A DNA stretch of 50,946 nt from Nitrospina sp. (GCA_018673915.1 JABHBK010000009.1:1-50946), one strand, 5' to 3'; counted from the first letter of the stretch, positions 17,620-27,637 are shown. The notes: a model not told the origin generated them from the letters alone. Numbers and translations: made by a program.

Positions 17620-17659
17620 TTCGGGAAATAAACCGATCAAATTTTGACTCATTCCTGAT

Positions 17660-18928
17660 ATGTCCTACGAACTTTTCGTCAGCCTGCGCCAGCTTAAGGC
17701 AAAGCGTACCCAGAGATTTATTTCGCTCAATACCTGGATTTCCATTGGTGGGGTCGCTTTGGGTGTTATGGCGTTGATTGTGGTGATTGCTGTCATGTCT
17801 GGGTTTGGCAAAGACTTGCGAGATAAAATCCTCGGAACCAACAGCCATGTAGTGGTCACGAATGTCACCCAGACGGGGATGGTGGATTACGAAACAATTA
17901 TGGAAAAAGTAGTAAAAGTGGAAGGTGTGAAAGCCGCTGCTCCGTTTATCCTGAATCAAGTGATGTTGGCCTATGGAGATAATGCTGTAGGTGTCGTGGT
18001 TCGCGGGGTGGATGCGGACCGGGAGGCCGGGGTTTCTGATCTGGAAAAAAATCTGGTGCAGGGAAGCTTGAAAATGCTTGAGCGTCCAGATAAGTCTTCA
18101 GGAAAACCGCGTCGAGATGGAATTATTCTGGGCAAGGAGTTGGCGCGTAGGCTTGGTGTGCAGCTTGAAGATGCTGTGTCAATGGTTGCTCCCGCATCGA
18201 GAATGACACCTATGGGCCTGATTCCCAAAATCAAATTGTTTCTGGTGGTTGGATTTTTTGAATCGGGGATGTTTGAGTACGATTCCAACCTGGCTTTTAT
18301 TTCCATACACTCTGCCCAGAAATTTTTCGCGATGAAGGGGAAGGTTAGCGGCATTGAGATCCGGGTGGTAGATATTGAACAAGCGGATCAGGTAGCGGCA
18401 GGAATTCAGGACAGCTTGGGTTTCCCCTATTTCGCCAGAGATTGGATGCGGATGAATAAAAATTTATTTTCTGCGCTACGCCTGGAAAAAATTGTAATGT
18501 TCATCATCCTGATCCTGATTATTCTAGTGGCCGCGTTTAATATTGTTAGCACCTTGTTTATGGTAGTTATGGAAAAGACCAAGGAGATTGCTATTCTAAA
18601 ATCCATGGGAGCATCCCGATCAAGCATTATGAAAATATTCAGTTTTCAAGGGTTGATCATTGGTGTTACTGGGACGATGATCGGTTGCATTGGAGGTTTT
18701 ACTGTTGTACCGAACCTTAATGAAATTGTGGGTCTCATTGAAAACATTTTTGGCATCACGGCTTTTCCCAGCGATGTATATTATTTGGATAAGCTCCCAT
18801 CAGAAATTCAATATTTCGATTCTTTCCTTATCGTTGTCTTCTCGATAATTATTTGCTTTGTGGCCTCATTGTATCCAGCTTGGAGAGCTTCTCGGTTGGA
18901 CCCTGTGGAAGGTCTGCGCTATGAGTGA
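17660..18928 (+). CDS. lolC: Lipoprotein-releasing ABC transporter permease (LolC/LolE family)
   Basis: The 422-residue membrane protein has the LolC/E layout: a first membrane helix (about 25-48, WISIGGVALGVMALIVVIAVMSGFG), a large periplasmic domain (about 50-270) and three C-terminal helices (about 272-300, 325-350, 380-410), with the FtsX-fold segment AILKSMGASRSSIMKIFSFQG. With LolD it extracts mature lipoproteins from the inner membrane and passes them to LolA. Only one permease gene is present, so the complex probably uses a homodimer. It overlaps lolD by 8 nt. Confidence 0.93.
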   Translation: MSYELFVSLRQLKAKRTQRFISLNTWISIGGVALGVMALIVVIAVMSGFGKDLRDKILGTNSHVVVTNVTQTGMVDYETIMEKVVKVEGVKAAAPFILNQVMLAYGDNAVGVVVRGVDADREAGVSDLEKNLVQGSLKMLERPDKSSGKPRRDGIILGKELARRLGVQLEDAVSMVAPASRMTPMGLIPKIKLFLVVGFFESGMFEYDSNLAFISIHSAQKFFAMKGKVSGIEIRVVDIEQADQVAAGIQDSLGFPYFARDWMRMNKNLFSALRLEKIVMFIILILIILVAAFNIVSTLFMVVMEKTKEIAILKSMGASRSSIMKIFSFQGLIIGVTGTMIGCIGGFTVVPNLNEIVGLIENIFGITAFPSDVYYLDKLPSEIQYFDSFLIVVFSIIICFVASLYPAWRASRLDPVEGLRYE

Positions 18929-19646
18929 TCTGAGCCCTGAAATAAAAGACCCAAAATGCCTGATCGAAGCGGTAAATGTTGATAAAAGCTATTCCACAAA
19001 ACGAGAGGTGATTCACGTTCTTTCTCAAACGAATCTCAAAGTTTTAGCCGGAGAAGTTTTAGGGATTGTTGGTGCTTCTGGAGTGGGAAAGAGCACTCTT
19101 CTACACGTCCTGGGGGGACTCGATCAGCCGTTAACGGGTAGCGTCTTATTTCAAGGAAAAGATATTTACAAGCAGACCAACAGTTATTTAGATAAATTTC
19201 GTAACAGTCATATCGGTTTTGTGTTTCAGTTTTTCAATTTGCTGCCTGACTTTACTGCCTTGGAAAATGCCATGTTCCCGGCTTTGATCAAGAATCAGGA
19301 TAACCGCTCCGCCAGGGAGCGGGCGGAATATTTGTTGTGCGAAGTAGGCATGAAGGATCGGATGAACCACAAACCCGGAGAATTATCGGGAGGAGAAAGC
19401 CAGCGGGTCGCTCTTGCCAGAGGGCTTGTCAATCAGCCCGATTTGCTTTTAGCAGATGAACCGACAGGGAACCTCGATCATCATGCCAGCGACGACCTAA
19501 TAGAATTGATCCGGAAACTGAACCAGGAGTTTAATCAGACTTTCGTAATTGTTACGCATAGTCAGAGAGTCGCTGGGAAACTGGACCGGGTAATGGAACT
19601 GGTCGATGGAAAAGTCAGCCCCACCAAAGAGAACCTGATCATTTAA
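18921..19646 (+). CDS. lolD: Lipoprotein-releasing ABC transporter ATPase
   Basis: The 241-residue ABC ATPase of the LolD/MacB type has Walker A GASGVGKST, a Q-loop in FVFQFFNLLPDFTALEN, signature LSGGESQRVALARGL, Walker B LLLADEPTGNLD and the H-loop in VIVTHS. The ATG at 18921 is chosen: it overlaps the lolC stop by 8 nt and has GGAAGG upstream, while the longer open frame lies inside lolC. It powers lipoprotein release together with LolC. Several predicted lipoproteins in this window would be its clients. Confidence 0.94.
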   Translation: MSDLSPEIKDPKCLIEAVNVDKSYSTKREVIHVLSQTNLKVLAGEVLGIVGASGVGKSTLLHVLGGLDQPLTGSVLFQGKDIYKQTNSYLDKFRNSHIGFVFQFFNLLPDFTALENAMFPALIKNQDNRSARERAEYLLCEVGMKDRMNHKPGELSGGESQRVALARGLVNQPDLLLADEPTGNLDHHASDDLIELIRKLNQEFNQTFVIVTHSQRVAGKLDRVMELVDGKVSPTKENLII

Positions 19647-19690
19647 TAGAGGGGCCTGATACGTGAACGAATTTAAAAGAAGGGGAAACC

Positions 19691-20719
19691 ATGAAGCTGG
19701 AAAAGATTGCTGAATTGGTTGGAGGAACATTAAAGGGCGATGGCTCGCTTGAGATATCGGGACTCCAGGGGCTTGAACAGGCGCAGAAGGGGCATATTAC
19801 CTTCCTCAGTAAAAAATTGCTTCTCGATACTTTGAACCGTTCGCAAGTCTCTGCTGTGTTGGTAAAAGAAGCGGTGGACACCTCTATTTCCCAGGTTATC
19901 GTTGCCAGCCCCGAGCTTGCCTTTGCCCGTTTATTAAGAGAGTTTCACCCCGAACCGAAACCTAAGCCTGGAATTCATGACCGGGCTGTTGTTGGTGAAA
20001 ACGTTAAACTTGGTGAGCAGGTAACTTTATCGGCGGGAGTATGTGTCGGGAATGATGTGGTAATAGGAGACCATGTCCACTTATTTCCAAATGTGGTTGT
20101 GGGCGAAGGTTGCCAGATTGGAAGCCATACCATTATTCATCCTAATGTTACCCTTTACCGTAATACGGAATTGGGGAACCATGTGATCCTTCATTCAGGA
20201 GTGGTGGTTGGGGCTGATGGTTTTGGATATACCCTCGATGAAAAAGGAGCACATTTTAAAATAAACCAAATTGGCCGGGTTGTGATAGAGGACCATGTCG
20301 AGATTGGCGCAAACAGTTGTATTGATCGAGCGGCAATGGGCACGACACGAATCAAACAGGGAACAAAAATAGATAATCTGGTTCAGGTGGCCCATAATTG
20401 TACGGTGGGGGAACACTCCATTTTAGTTGCTCAAGTGGGACTGGCTGGAAGTTGTACCCTGGGCCATCATGTGGTGCTTGCGGGGCAGGTGGGAGTTGCC
20501 GATCATGTCACGCTTGGTGACCAGGTCACTCTCGCAGCTCAGTCAGGAACGTTCCGCAGTATTGAAAGCAATAATGTTTATGGCGGGCATCCTGCGGTTC
20601 CTCTGGGTGAGTGGAAAAAATATGTTACTGTTCTACCAAAGCTCCCCGAAATGGCCCGTAAAATGCGTGACCTTGAAGCGCGATTGAAGGAGATTGAAGA
20701 CAACCGGTCTTCCCAGTAG
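19691..20719 (+). CDS. lpxD: UDP-3-O-acylglucosamine N-acyltransferase
   Basis: The 342-residue LpxD catalyses the third step of lipid A synthesis, N-acylating UDP-3-O-acyl-glucosamine. It has an N-terminal uridine-binding domain (about 1-100), a left-handed beta-helix of hexapeptide repeats (about 105-300) with the catalytic His region NLVQVAHNCTVGEHS, and a C-terminal helix. It shows that the organism makes lipid A. A GGGGAAA ribosome site precedes the ATG. It follows lolD after 44 bp; the bamA and skp genes often found between these functions are missing. Confidence 0.96.
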   Translation: MKLEKIAELVGGTLKGDGSLEISGLQGLEQAQKGHITFLSKKLLLDTLNRSQVSAVLVKEAVDTSISQVIVASPELAFARLLREFHPEPKPKPGIHDRAVVGENVKLGEQVTLSAGVCVGNDVVIGDHVHLFPNVVVGEGCQIGSHTIIHPNVTLYRNTELGNHVILHSGVVVGADGFGYTLDEKGAHFKINQIGRVVIEDHVEIGANSCIDRAAMGTTRIKQGTKIDNLVQVAHNCTVGEHSILVAQVGLAGSCTLGHHVVLAGQVGVADHVTLGDQVTLAAQSGTFRSIESNNVYGGHPAVPLGEWKKYVTVLPKLPEMARKMRDLEARLKEIEDNRSSQ

Positions 20720-20773
20720 AAAGTTTTTATTCGCGCAGTTCTCTGAAACGACTAATGTTTTAAGTGATAGATT

Positions 20774-21841
20774 ATGTTTATATTCCGCAGGACTGTTTTG
20801 GTCCTTCCTTTGATATATATTTTTACCTTAGGAGCTGTTTCGCCTCCTATGTCTGGAACGGCTGTTGAGAAATACATCCAGAAAAAACTCAAGCGTAATA
20901 ATAAGACCCTAAGGATTAATGAAAAGAATCTGGGCGATTCAGGTTTGGCTGTATTAGCCCAGTCTCCGCTAGTCCGCTCCGTTACGACTCTCGTTTTGTA
21001 TAGGGCTCAGGTCAGCGATGAAGGTGTTCGTGCTTTGGCCGCATCTCCTCATCTGAGAAACCTGGAAGCCCTTTATCTGGAGCATAATTTTATTACAGAC
21101 AGGGGGGTGGAAATCATTTCCAATTCCAAAACTTTTTCAAAGCTGAAAACTTTGAACCTTTATTATAATCAGATCACCGATGAGGGTGCGAAATCTATAG
21201 CTGGCTCAGACAACCTGACTGAGTTGACAGAGTTGAACCTGAACTATAATAAAATAAAAGGGCCAGGGGCCATTGAACTTACTCAATCAAAAAAACTACC
21301 CAAGCTTCAAAACATCCAACTGGCATACAACCCGATTATAAAAAGTGGAAAACAGGCTTGGAAGCGTTTCCAGTTGATGGAGGGATTTAAAGACCTCCAT
21401 CGCAAGAACCGTCTGAATAAGGTGGGAGAAGGGCTCATCGGAAATTTTGGGGTTCTGGTATTGCTGGACTTTGCTTTTGTCTCTGAGTTAGAAACTTTAG
21501 ATTTGAGAAATAATGATTTGACCGATGAAGCGGTGATTGCGCTTTCGCAATCCGAAAAGCTGGAAGGTTTGGTTTCGCTAAACTTGTCTAATAATAATAT
21601 TACTGATGCGGGTGCTCTGGCACTGGCCAAGACCAAAAAACTGAAACGGTTGAAGAAATTGAATTTGAACTTTAACCGAATTGGGGATGAAGGAGCCAAG
21701 GCGATTGCACGGTCTCCACGACTGGCAAACCTGGAATCTTTGAAACTAGGGCAGAACAAGATCGGGACTGAGGGTGCCCGTGCTCTGAATGAGTCTGAAA
21801 ACCTCCAAAACCTGGTTCATCCTATCTTCGGATTCTACTGA
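20774..21841 (+). CDS. Exported leucine-rich-repeat protein
   Basis: The 355-residue protein has an N-terminal signal-like segment (residues 1-28, RRTVLVLPLIYIFTLGAVS). It is followed by about ten repeats of 24-28 residues of the ribonuclease-inhibitor LRR type (for example LKTLNLYYNQITDEGAKSIA and LKKLNLNFNRIGDEGAKAIA). The repeats are interrupted around 190-225 by a basic segment. There is no enzymatic domain. It probably binds proteins in the periplasm or at the cell surface. It sits between lpxD and accA, 54 and 70 bp away. Function is unknown. Confidence 0.85.
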   Translation: MFIFRRTVLVLPLIYIFTLGAVSPPMSGTAVEKYIQKKLKRNNKTLRINEKNLGDSGLAVLAQSPLVRSVTTLVLYRAQVSDEGVRALAASPHLRNLEALYLEHNFITDRGVEIISNSKTFSKLKTLNLYYNQITDEGAKSIAGSDNLTELTELNLNYNKIKGPGAIELTQSKKLPKLQNIQLAYNPIIKSGKQAWKRFQLMEGFKDLHRKNRLNKVGEGLIGNFGVLVLLDFAFVSELETLDLRNNDLTDEAVIALSQSEKLEGLVSLNLSNNNITDAGALALAKTKKLKRLKKLNLNFNRIGDEGAKAIARSPRLANLESLKLGQNKIGTEGARALNESENLQNLVHPIFGFY

Positions 21842-21911
21842 TGGAAGCGCTTTTGTCTTTATGATAAAATGTTCAAAGATAAATCCTAAATTATAGTCAT
21901 AAATTAAGAAT

Positions 21912-22880
21912 ATGGTGCAAATTCTAGAATTTGAACGCGAGATTTTTGCCTTGGAAACCCAGATCCACGACTTGGTTTCAATGTCTCACATGTACGACAG
22001 TGTTGGCGATATCACGCACGAGATAGCAAAGCTCAAAAAAAAGCTCCGCCGAATGAAGCATGATGTGTACTCCAACCTGAAGGGTTGGGATAAAACTCTA
22101 GTGGCCCGACATCCTGACAGACCTTACACTCTGGATTATCTGGATTTGGTCTTTAAGGAGTTTTTTGAGCTTCATGGTGATCGTCATGGAGGATATGGTC
22201 CTTCCATTGTTGGCGGCGTGGCAAGATTCGATGGCCGATCCGTAATGGTAGTTGGACACCAGAAGGGACGGGAGACTAAGGAAAAAATTAGACGCAACTT
22301 TGGCATGTCACAACCGGCGGGATATAGAAAAGCTTTGCGATTGATGCGGATGGCGGAAAAATTTAATATGCCAATTATCACCTTTATCGATACGCCGGGG
22401 GCTTATCCCGGAGTTGATGCCGAAGAAAAGGGACAAGCTGAAGCGATCGCTACCAATATGTTCAATATTATCCAACTGAAAGTTCCCATCATCTGTGTAG
22501 TGATTGGAGAAGGCGGATCGGGGGGTGCCTTGGCGATTGGAATTGGCGATCATATTACGATGTTTGAACATTCTGTCTATTCAGTGATCTCTCCCGAAGG
22601 TTGCGCCTCTATTCTTTGGGGGGACAAAGGTAAAACCTCCCAAGCGGCGGATGCTTTGTGTATTACTGCAAATGATCTCTTGAAATTTAATGTGATAGAT
22701 GAAATTATTCGTGAACCTCTTGGCGGTGCCCATCGCAACCATAAGCAGGCCGCCATTCGTCTAAGAAAATCCCTGCGTAAAAACCTTGATCGATTAATGC
22801 AGATTCCATCGGATCAATTGACCCAACAACGCGAAAATAAATTTCGCGAAATGGGTAAAGTTGTCGAAGAGGGATCCTGA
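21912..22880 (+). CDS. accA: Acetyl-CoA carboxylase carboxyltransferase subunit alpha
   Basis: The 322-residue AccA transfers the carboxyl group from biotin to acetyl-CoA with AccD, the first committed step of fatty acid synthesis. It has the N-terminal helical region (EIFALETQIHDL) and the crotonase-like carboxyltransferase core (FFELHGDRHGGYGPSIVGG, FIDTPGAYPGVDAEEKGQ, GEGGSGGALAIG, VISPEGCASILW). The length is usual. accD is not in the window. The leader may be very short: a TATAGT box lies at 21892-21897. Confidence 0.97.
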   Translation: MVQILEFEREIFALETQIHDLVSMSHMYDSVGDITHEIAKLKKKLRRMKHDVYSNLKGWDKTLVARHPDRPYTLDYLDLVFKEFFELHGDRHGGYGPSIVGGVARFDGRSVMVVGHQKGRETKEKIRRNFGMSQPAGYRKALRLMRMAEKFNMPIITFIDTPGAYPGVDAEEKGQAEAIATNMFNIIQLKVPIICVVIGEGGSGGALAIGIGDHITMFEHSVYSVISPEGCASILWGDKGKTSQAADALCITANDLLKFNVIDEIIREPLGGAHRNHKQAAIRLRKSLRKNLDRLMQIPSDQLTQQRENKFREMGKVVEEGS

Positions 22881-22926
22881 CCACCAAGTGTGGGACTATC
22901 GTAACGGAAGCCAAAAAGCTCGATGC

Positions 22927-24651
22927 TTAGAGATGAACTTGTTGCCGAAAAAGTTGGGCATATTCTGAGTCGGTGCTGATCAAGGTTTCATGTATCCCTG
23001 TCTCAACCAGTTCTCCTTTTTTCATAACCAAAACCCTGTCTGCACCCTCAAGCGTAGACAATCGATGCGCAATGATCAGGGTGGTGCGCCCTTTCATCAG
23101 TGTTTCGAGAGCTTGCTTGATGTGATATTCGGTTTCAGTATCTACAGATGAAGTGGCTTCGTCCAGCACCAGGATCGGAGGATTTTTTAGAAAAGTTCGG
23201 GCGATAGCAATGCGGTGTTTTTCCCCACCGGAAAGTTTGACGCCTCGCTCCCCAACCCGGGTATCGTATCCTTCGGGAAGATTTCTGATAAATGGATTGG
23301 CGTGTGCTGAAACAGCTGCCGAGATAACCTGCTCCCGGTTAGCTTCGATATTTCCGTAAAGAATATTTTCTGCCACGGTGCCATTAAACAGGAATGGGTC
23401 TTGAGCAACCAGCCCAATTTGCTCACGGAGATAGGAAAGCTTCAAGTCTTTTATTGGGTAACCGTCCATTAAGATGGAACCCGATCCGACATCATAAAAC
23501 CGCATAAGCAGTTTAACTAATGTGGATTTACCGCTTCCTGTGTGACCTACAATAGCAATACTTTCACCAGCGCTGATCGTGAAGTCAACTTTCTGGATGG
23601 CAAGTTTGCCCGGGATATAGGAAAAATCTACCCGGTCAAATTGAATGACGCCACGGACATTGGTGGAAGGAAGAACCGCGTTGGATGAATCTTGCACCTC
23701 CGGAACGGTATCGATAATTTCAAACAGGCGCTCGCCAGAAGCCAGTGCGTGTTGAAGCATGTGATTGACCGAATGCAATTGGTTGATCGGTGTATAAAAT
23801 AAGGCCAGATAGCCTACAAATGCCACCAGAGAACCAACGGTGATATCCCCTGCCTGTACGAGTCCTGCGCCATACAGGAGAATTAAAACTGTTCCAAGAG
23901 AGCCGAGAAACATCATGGATGGAGAGTAGAAGGCCCATAAGCGCATGACCTCCAGGGTTCCATTGCAATAATCCTGGCTTCGTTTTTCAAATTGTTTAAT
24001 TTCATGAAGTTGACGGTTAAAGGACAGTGTTTCGCGTATCCCGGAAAGGGAGTCCTGCAACTTCGCATTCATTTTTGCGGCTCGCTTACGAACAACGTGA
24101 TACTGATCGTGAGCCTTAGAGGTATAGATCCAGGCGCCATAAATTAGAAAAGGAATGGGAAACAAGGCAACGACTGCTAATTTCCAATGCATATAAAAAA
24201 GTATGGCGGAAATTCCGATCAGGGTCAGGATTGCGGTCACGACCTGTTCTACACCATCAATAAAAATACGTTCGACATAATTTACATCATCGTTGGCACG
24301 AGACATCAACTCGCCGGTAGAGCGATTTTCAAAATAGTTCAAGGACATATTCTGAAGAGCCCGATAAACATCAGACCTTAAATCGAATACTACACTTTGC
24401 TCTACTTTGTTGTTGACCATGATCCGTCGATGATTGGTGAAGTTACGCGCCAGATAGATGCCGGCCAAACCCGCTATGGGTCCATATACCCAAGCGGATT
24501 TATTACCTTCCACCAGACTGTCTACAATAAGCTTGATCAGCCAAGGTGGAACGAGGTCTAGGAGGGTGGTTGCGATGGCTAAAAACAAGGTTGTCGCAAC
24601 CCCTTTTTGATAAGATTTTAAATAACTGAGTACTCTTGATAAAGATTTCAT
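22927..24651 (-). CDS. ABC exporter, MsbA/lipid-type half transporter
   Basis: The 574-residue half transporter has six predicted membrane helices in the first 310 residues (ABC_membrane domain) and a C-terminal ATPase with Walker A GHTGSGKST (about 369-377), Q-loop VAQDPFLFNG, signature LSGGEKHRIAIART and Walker B PILVLDEATSSVD. It resembles the MsbA family that flips lipid A-core, and the neighbouring lpxD would fit, but it is on the opposite strand and other substrates are possible. It ends convergent to accA with a 46-bp gap. Confidence 0.9.
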   Translation of the reverse strand: MKSLSRVLSYLKSYQKGVATTLFLAIATTLLDLVPPWLIKLIVDSLVEGNKSAWVYGPIAGLAGIYLARNFTNHRRIMVNNKVEQSVVFDLRSDVYRALQNMSLNYFENRSTGELMSRANDDVNYVERIFIDGVEQVVTAILTLIGISAILFYMHWKLAVVALFPIPFLIYGAWIYTSKAHDQYHVVRKRAAKMNAKLQDSLSGIRETLSFNRQLHEIKQFEKRSQDYCNGTLEVMRLWAFYSPSMMFLGSLGTVLILLYGAGLVQAGDITVGSLVAFVGYLALFYTPINQLHSVNHMLQHALASGERLFEIIDTVPEVQDSSNAVLPSTNVRGVIQFDRVDFSYIPGKLAIQKVDFTISAGESIAIVGHTGSGKSTLVKLLMRFYDVGSGSILMDGYPIKDLKLSYLREQIGLVAQDPFLFNGTVAENILYGNIEANREQVISAAVSAHANPFIRNLPEGYDTRVGERGVKLSGGEKHRIAIARTFLKNPPILVLDEATSSVDTETEYHIKQALETLMKGRTTLIIAHRLSTLEGADRVLVMKKGELVETGIHETLISTDSEYAQLFRQQVHL

Positions 24652-24775
24652 ATTTCAATGTTTAAAGTATTGAACTGCTATGATTAAGATTATAATAGGA
24701 ACTCTTGCAATACAAAACGATTATTCGGGTGAAAACCCAATACCTTAAAATTTAAATTTTACTTTGGCGGAGGTT

Positions 24776-25714
24776 ATGGAATACAGAAAGCTGGGAAGCA
24801 GTGATCTTGAAGTGTCAGCGATTGGTTATGGTGCATGGGGAATCGGTGGAGCGCCTTTCTGGGAAAGTGAAGGACATACAAAATCACTGGACTCGATCAA
24901 GAAAGCCTATGACTTAGGGATTAATTTTTTTGACACGGCTCCGGTTTATGGCTTCGGTCATTCCGAGGAGCTGATTGGAAAGGCACTCAAACAGGTCCGG
25001 GATAAGGTGATTATTGCTACCAAGTGCGGATTGAGATGGGATAAGGAAGCATTGGGCTCCATTCGTAAAGATGCCAGCAGAAATTCTATATTGGAAGAAA
25101 TTGATCAAAGTTTAAAACGCCTTGATACGGACGTGATCGATCTTTATCAGGTTCACTGGCCCGATGTGGAAACGGAACAGAGAGAGACCATGGAAACTCT
25201 GGTAGAAATCCAGAAAAAGGGAAAGATCCGTCATATTGGAGTTAGTAATTACTCGGCGGAGCAGATAAAAGAATGTCTTCAATACGGAAAAATTGTTTCG
25301 CTCCAACCGGAGTTTAGTTTGCTGGCCCGGGATATTCAGAACGGTACGGTTTCCGTTTGCCTGGAAAATGATATCGGGATCATTGCATACAGTTCTCTGG
25401 CTTCAGGAGTTTTGACCGGCAAGTATGATAAGAATACTAAGTTTAAGGATTGGAGAAGCAAAGGAATTATTGGCACATTCACCGGCGAAGGATTTGTCAG
25501 GAATATAGAAAAGGTGGACCAGTTAAAAGAAATTGCAGACAAAGAGGGGAAAACCTGTGGTCAGACTGCCATCAATTGGGTATTGAGGCAAGAGGGCATT
25601 TCAACAGCTCTAGTGGGTGTTAAAAATCCGGATCAAGTGGAAGAAAACCTGAAAGCAGTTGGTTGGGAACCGTCCGCCGAAAATTGTGAAAGCATGGAAA
25701 AAATTTTTGCTTAA
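24776..25714 (+). CDS. Aldo/keto reductase
   Basis: The 312-residue NAD(P)H-dependent oxidoreductase has a TIM-barrel layout and the full catalytic tetrad D53 (NFFDTAPVYG), Y58, K83 (ATKCG) and H127 (YQVHWPD). The C-terminal cofactor region is present (GQTAINWVLRQEG, ALVGVKNPDQVEENL). The substrate is unknown; the family reduces aldehydes and ketones. The ATG at 24776 is preferred because GGAGG lies just before it, although 2 nt away is close; an in-frame TTG at 24764 has no ribosome site. Confidence 0.93.
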   Translation: MEYRKLGSSDLEVSAIGYGAWGIGGAPFWESEGHTKSLDSIKKAYDLGINFFDTAPVYGFGHSEELIGKALKQVRDKVIIATKCGLRWDKEALGSIRKDASRNSILEEIDQSLKRLDTDVIDLYQVHWPDVETEQRETMETLVEIQKKGKIRHIGVSNYSAEQIKECLQYGKIVSLQPEFSLLARDIQNGTVSVCLENDIGIIAYSSLASGVLTGKYDKNTKFKDWRSKGIIGTFTGEGFVRNIEKVDQLKEIADKEGKTCGQTAINWVLRQEGISTALVGVKNPDQVEENLKAVGWEPSAENCESMEKIFA

Positions 25715-25738
25715 GTTTGATTCTGTTTGGTGAGCTTT

Positions 25739-26266
25739 TCAAGGTGTCGGCATGGGTGCTGCCTCTTCCTGAGGCTTAAGGGTATGCACCATTTGGCTCA
25801 GCTCATTTGAGTTCCTTCTAACCTTATCGATCAAAATCTCTATAGATGTGGTTTTAGGTTCCAGTTGATCCAGAGCCTGATTCATCCTTTGTATAGTTTG
25901 ATGAATATTAGGCGCGGATGTCCCGTTCAATCTTGCCTCAATGTCTTGAATTTCCTGATGAAGTTTTCTCTCCAACAATAGTAAGGTGTGATCCACTTGA
26001 TTTTGTAAAAAACTAATATTTGCTTCAATATTTTGGTGTTGGGCTCTTTGCAGGGTCTGGTTGGTATAGATGAAGCCAAATAGTAAAACAGCAAGACCGG
26101 TATAGAAAAGAATTTTTAGCGTGGTGGTTTCACTCTTTCTTTTTTTGATACTGGCCTTGATGATTTTCAATTCCGAAGTAAAAGTGTCTAGGGTAAGACT
26201 TTCTTCTCTTTGATCCAAGTTAGATTGAGGCTTTTGTTCAGTGTGTTTGGTTTCTTCGTTTTCCAT
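25739..26266 (-). CDS. Single-span membrane protein with coiled coil
   Basis: The 175-residue protein has a charged N-terminus (1-50), one membrane helix (about 51-68, LKILFYTGLAVLLFGFIY) and a C-terminal coiled coil (about 72-165). The arrangement is cytoplasmic-in with an extracytoplasmic coiled coil. I do not recognise a family. It is the last gene of the recA-recX-pilD unit, 50 bp after pilD, and may share transcription only. Confidence 0.75.
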   Translation of the reverse strand: MENEETKHTEQKPQSNLDQREESLTLDTFTSELKIIKASIKKRKSETTTLKILFYTGLAVLLFGFIYTNQTLQRAQHQNIEANISFLQNQVDHTLLLLERKLHQEIQDIEARLNGTSAPNIHQTIQRMNQALDQLEPKTTSIEILIDKVRRNSNELSQMVHTLKPQEEAAPMPTP

Positions 26267-26316
26267 GTCAGATCCGATTACTTATTAGAGTGTTTCGTTC
26301 ATTGTTTTGGCAGAAA

Positions 26317-27090
26317 CTATCCTACCAGATAATCCAAGTATAGCTGAATGAGTGAGTTGCCATAAAATAATGTGATCAGGGTGCCCATTGCAAGAAAAGG
26401 TCCGAACGGGATAAGGCTTTTCCTCGATATTTTTTGCACTGCGATTTGGAATAAGCCGATTATAGATCCTAATAATGCTCCGATAAAAATTACCAACAAT
26501 ACTTTTTGCCAACCCAGTAAAGCACCTGCTGCTGCAATGTATTTAATATCTCCTCCACCCATTCCGCCATTACTGAGAACGGCGAGCAAATAAAATAATC
26601 CGCCTCCTAAGAAAAACCCCAGTAAGGAGTTGGCATAACCTATTGTGTAGGTTCCCACTGCAAGGCCAAGAACAATGCCCGGTAGTGTGATTACATCGGG
26701 AATGATCTGGGGTTCAATATCTATAGCAGTGATGATTACCAGTGTGGGAGCCACCACAACGAAAACCAAAAAATCAAACGACAGTCCAAACCTGAAAAAC
26801 CCAGTTATCAAAAGGGCGGCGGTTACCGCTTCAATAACCGGATAAATCGGGGAAATTCGTGTTGCACAGTCTCTGCACTTACCAGCGAGAATAATATAGC
26901 TGATAACGGGAATGTTATCCAGCGGGCGAACGGCGGATGAGCAAGCCGGACAGTGCGACCCGGGAAAAACAACAGATTCATTCAGCGGTAAACGGTGAAT
27001 GCATACATTAGCAAAACTACCAATTACCAGTCCTAAACTAATAACAGCCCCGACCAAAACAGGGTGAGGAATTGCTTGAATAAATTCCAT
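26317..27090 (-). CDS. pilD: Prepilin leader peptidase / N-methyltransferase (A24 family)
   Basis: The 257-residue polytopic enzyme removes the leader of type IV pilins and pseudopilins and methylates the new N-terminus. Both cysteine pairs of the methylase domain are present (C47/C50 and C72/C75, with DNIPVISYIILAGKC between). The two catalytic aspartates of the peptidase domain are D124 (TAIDIEPQ) and D181 (GGGDIKY). No pilin or pilus genes are in the window. comEC at 5552-8150 may be functionally linked, because DNA uptake usually needs processed pilins. Confidence 0.95.
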   Translation of the reverse strand: MEFIQAIPHPVLVGAVISLGLVIGSFANVCIHRLPLNESVVFPGSHCPACSSAVRPLDNIPVISYIILAGKCRDCATRISPIYPVIEAVTAALLITGFFRFGLSFDFLVFVVVAPTLVIITAIDIEPQIIPDVITLPGIVLGLAVGTYTIGYANSLLGFFLGGGLFYLLAVLSNGGMGGGDIKYIAAAGALLGWQKVLLVIFIGALLGSIIGLFQIAVQKISRKSLIPFGPFLAMGTLITLFYGNSLIQLYLDYLVG

Positions 27091-27128
27091 TCCTTAATTA
27101 ATCCTAATTAAGGGATGAGAAGGAATTT

Positions 27129-27620
27129 TCATAGGTCACAGCTTTCATTGTTAGTGGTCGAAATTTTCAGCGTCTCATAAATAATATCGGCGGAAAATCC
27201 TCGCCTCTGAAGGTAATGGGCTAATCGGCGTGTTTTTTTTTCGGGTTCCAGTCCATGAAGGGATGCCAGCTTTTTACTGGCGCAAGCCAGGGCAAGATCT
27301 TTTTCCGGGTTGGCATCGTAAAGAGTATCCAAGGCTATTTCAATGATATTAGAGGCAATTCCTTTGGTGAAAAGTTCTTGGCGCACACGCTCTTTGCCAA
27401 ATTTCTTATTTTCGATCCGCGATCGGCCCCATTCCATGGCAAAACGCTGGTCATTAATATAGTTCAGGCTTACAAGATACTGAATCGTCTTTTGTATAAC
27501 GGAAGGTGCATGCTCCTTTTTTTCCAGATATTGGATAAGTTCCCTCTTGCTACGGTCCCGGTATGAAAGATGTTTTAAAGCTTGGGATTTAGCGGTTTTG
27601 AGGTCTTCACGATCCGGCAT
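27129..27620 (-). CDS. recX: RecX, regulator of RecA
   Basis: The 163-residue helical protein has the three-repeat RecX layout: AKSQALKHLSYRDRSKRELIQYLEKKE, then YINDQRFAMEWGRSRIENKKFGKERVRQEL, then ARRLAHYLQRRGFSADIIYETLK-like C-terminal repeat. RecX binds in the groove of RecA filaments and limits their activity. It starts 17 bp after recA and is clearly in the same operon. Confidence 0.94.
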   Translation of the reverse strand: MPDREDLKTAKSQALKHLSYRDRSKRELIQYLEKKEHAPSVIQKTIQYLVSLNYINDQRFAMEWGRSRIENKKFGKERVRQELFTKGIASNIIEIALDTLYDANPEKDLALACASKKLASLHGLEPEKKTRRLAHYLQRRGFSADIIYETLKISTTNNESCDL

Positions 27621-27637
27621 CGGACTTTATATTGGAA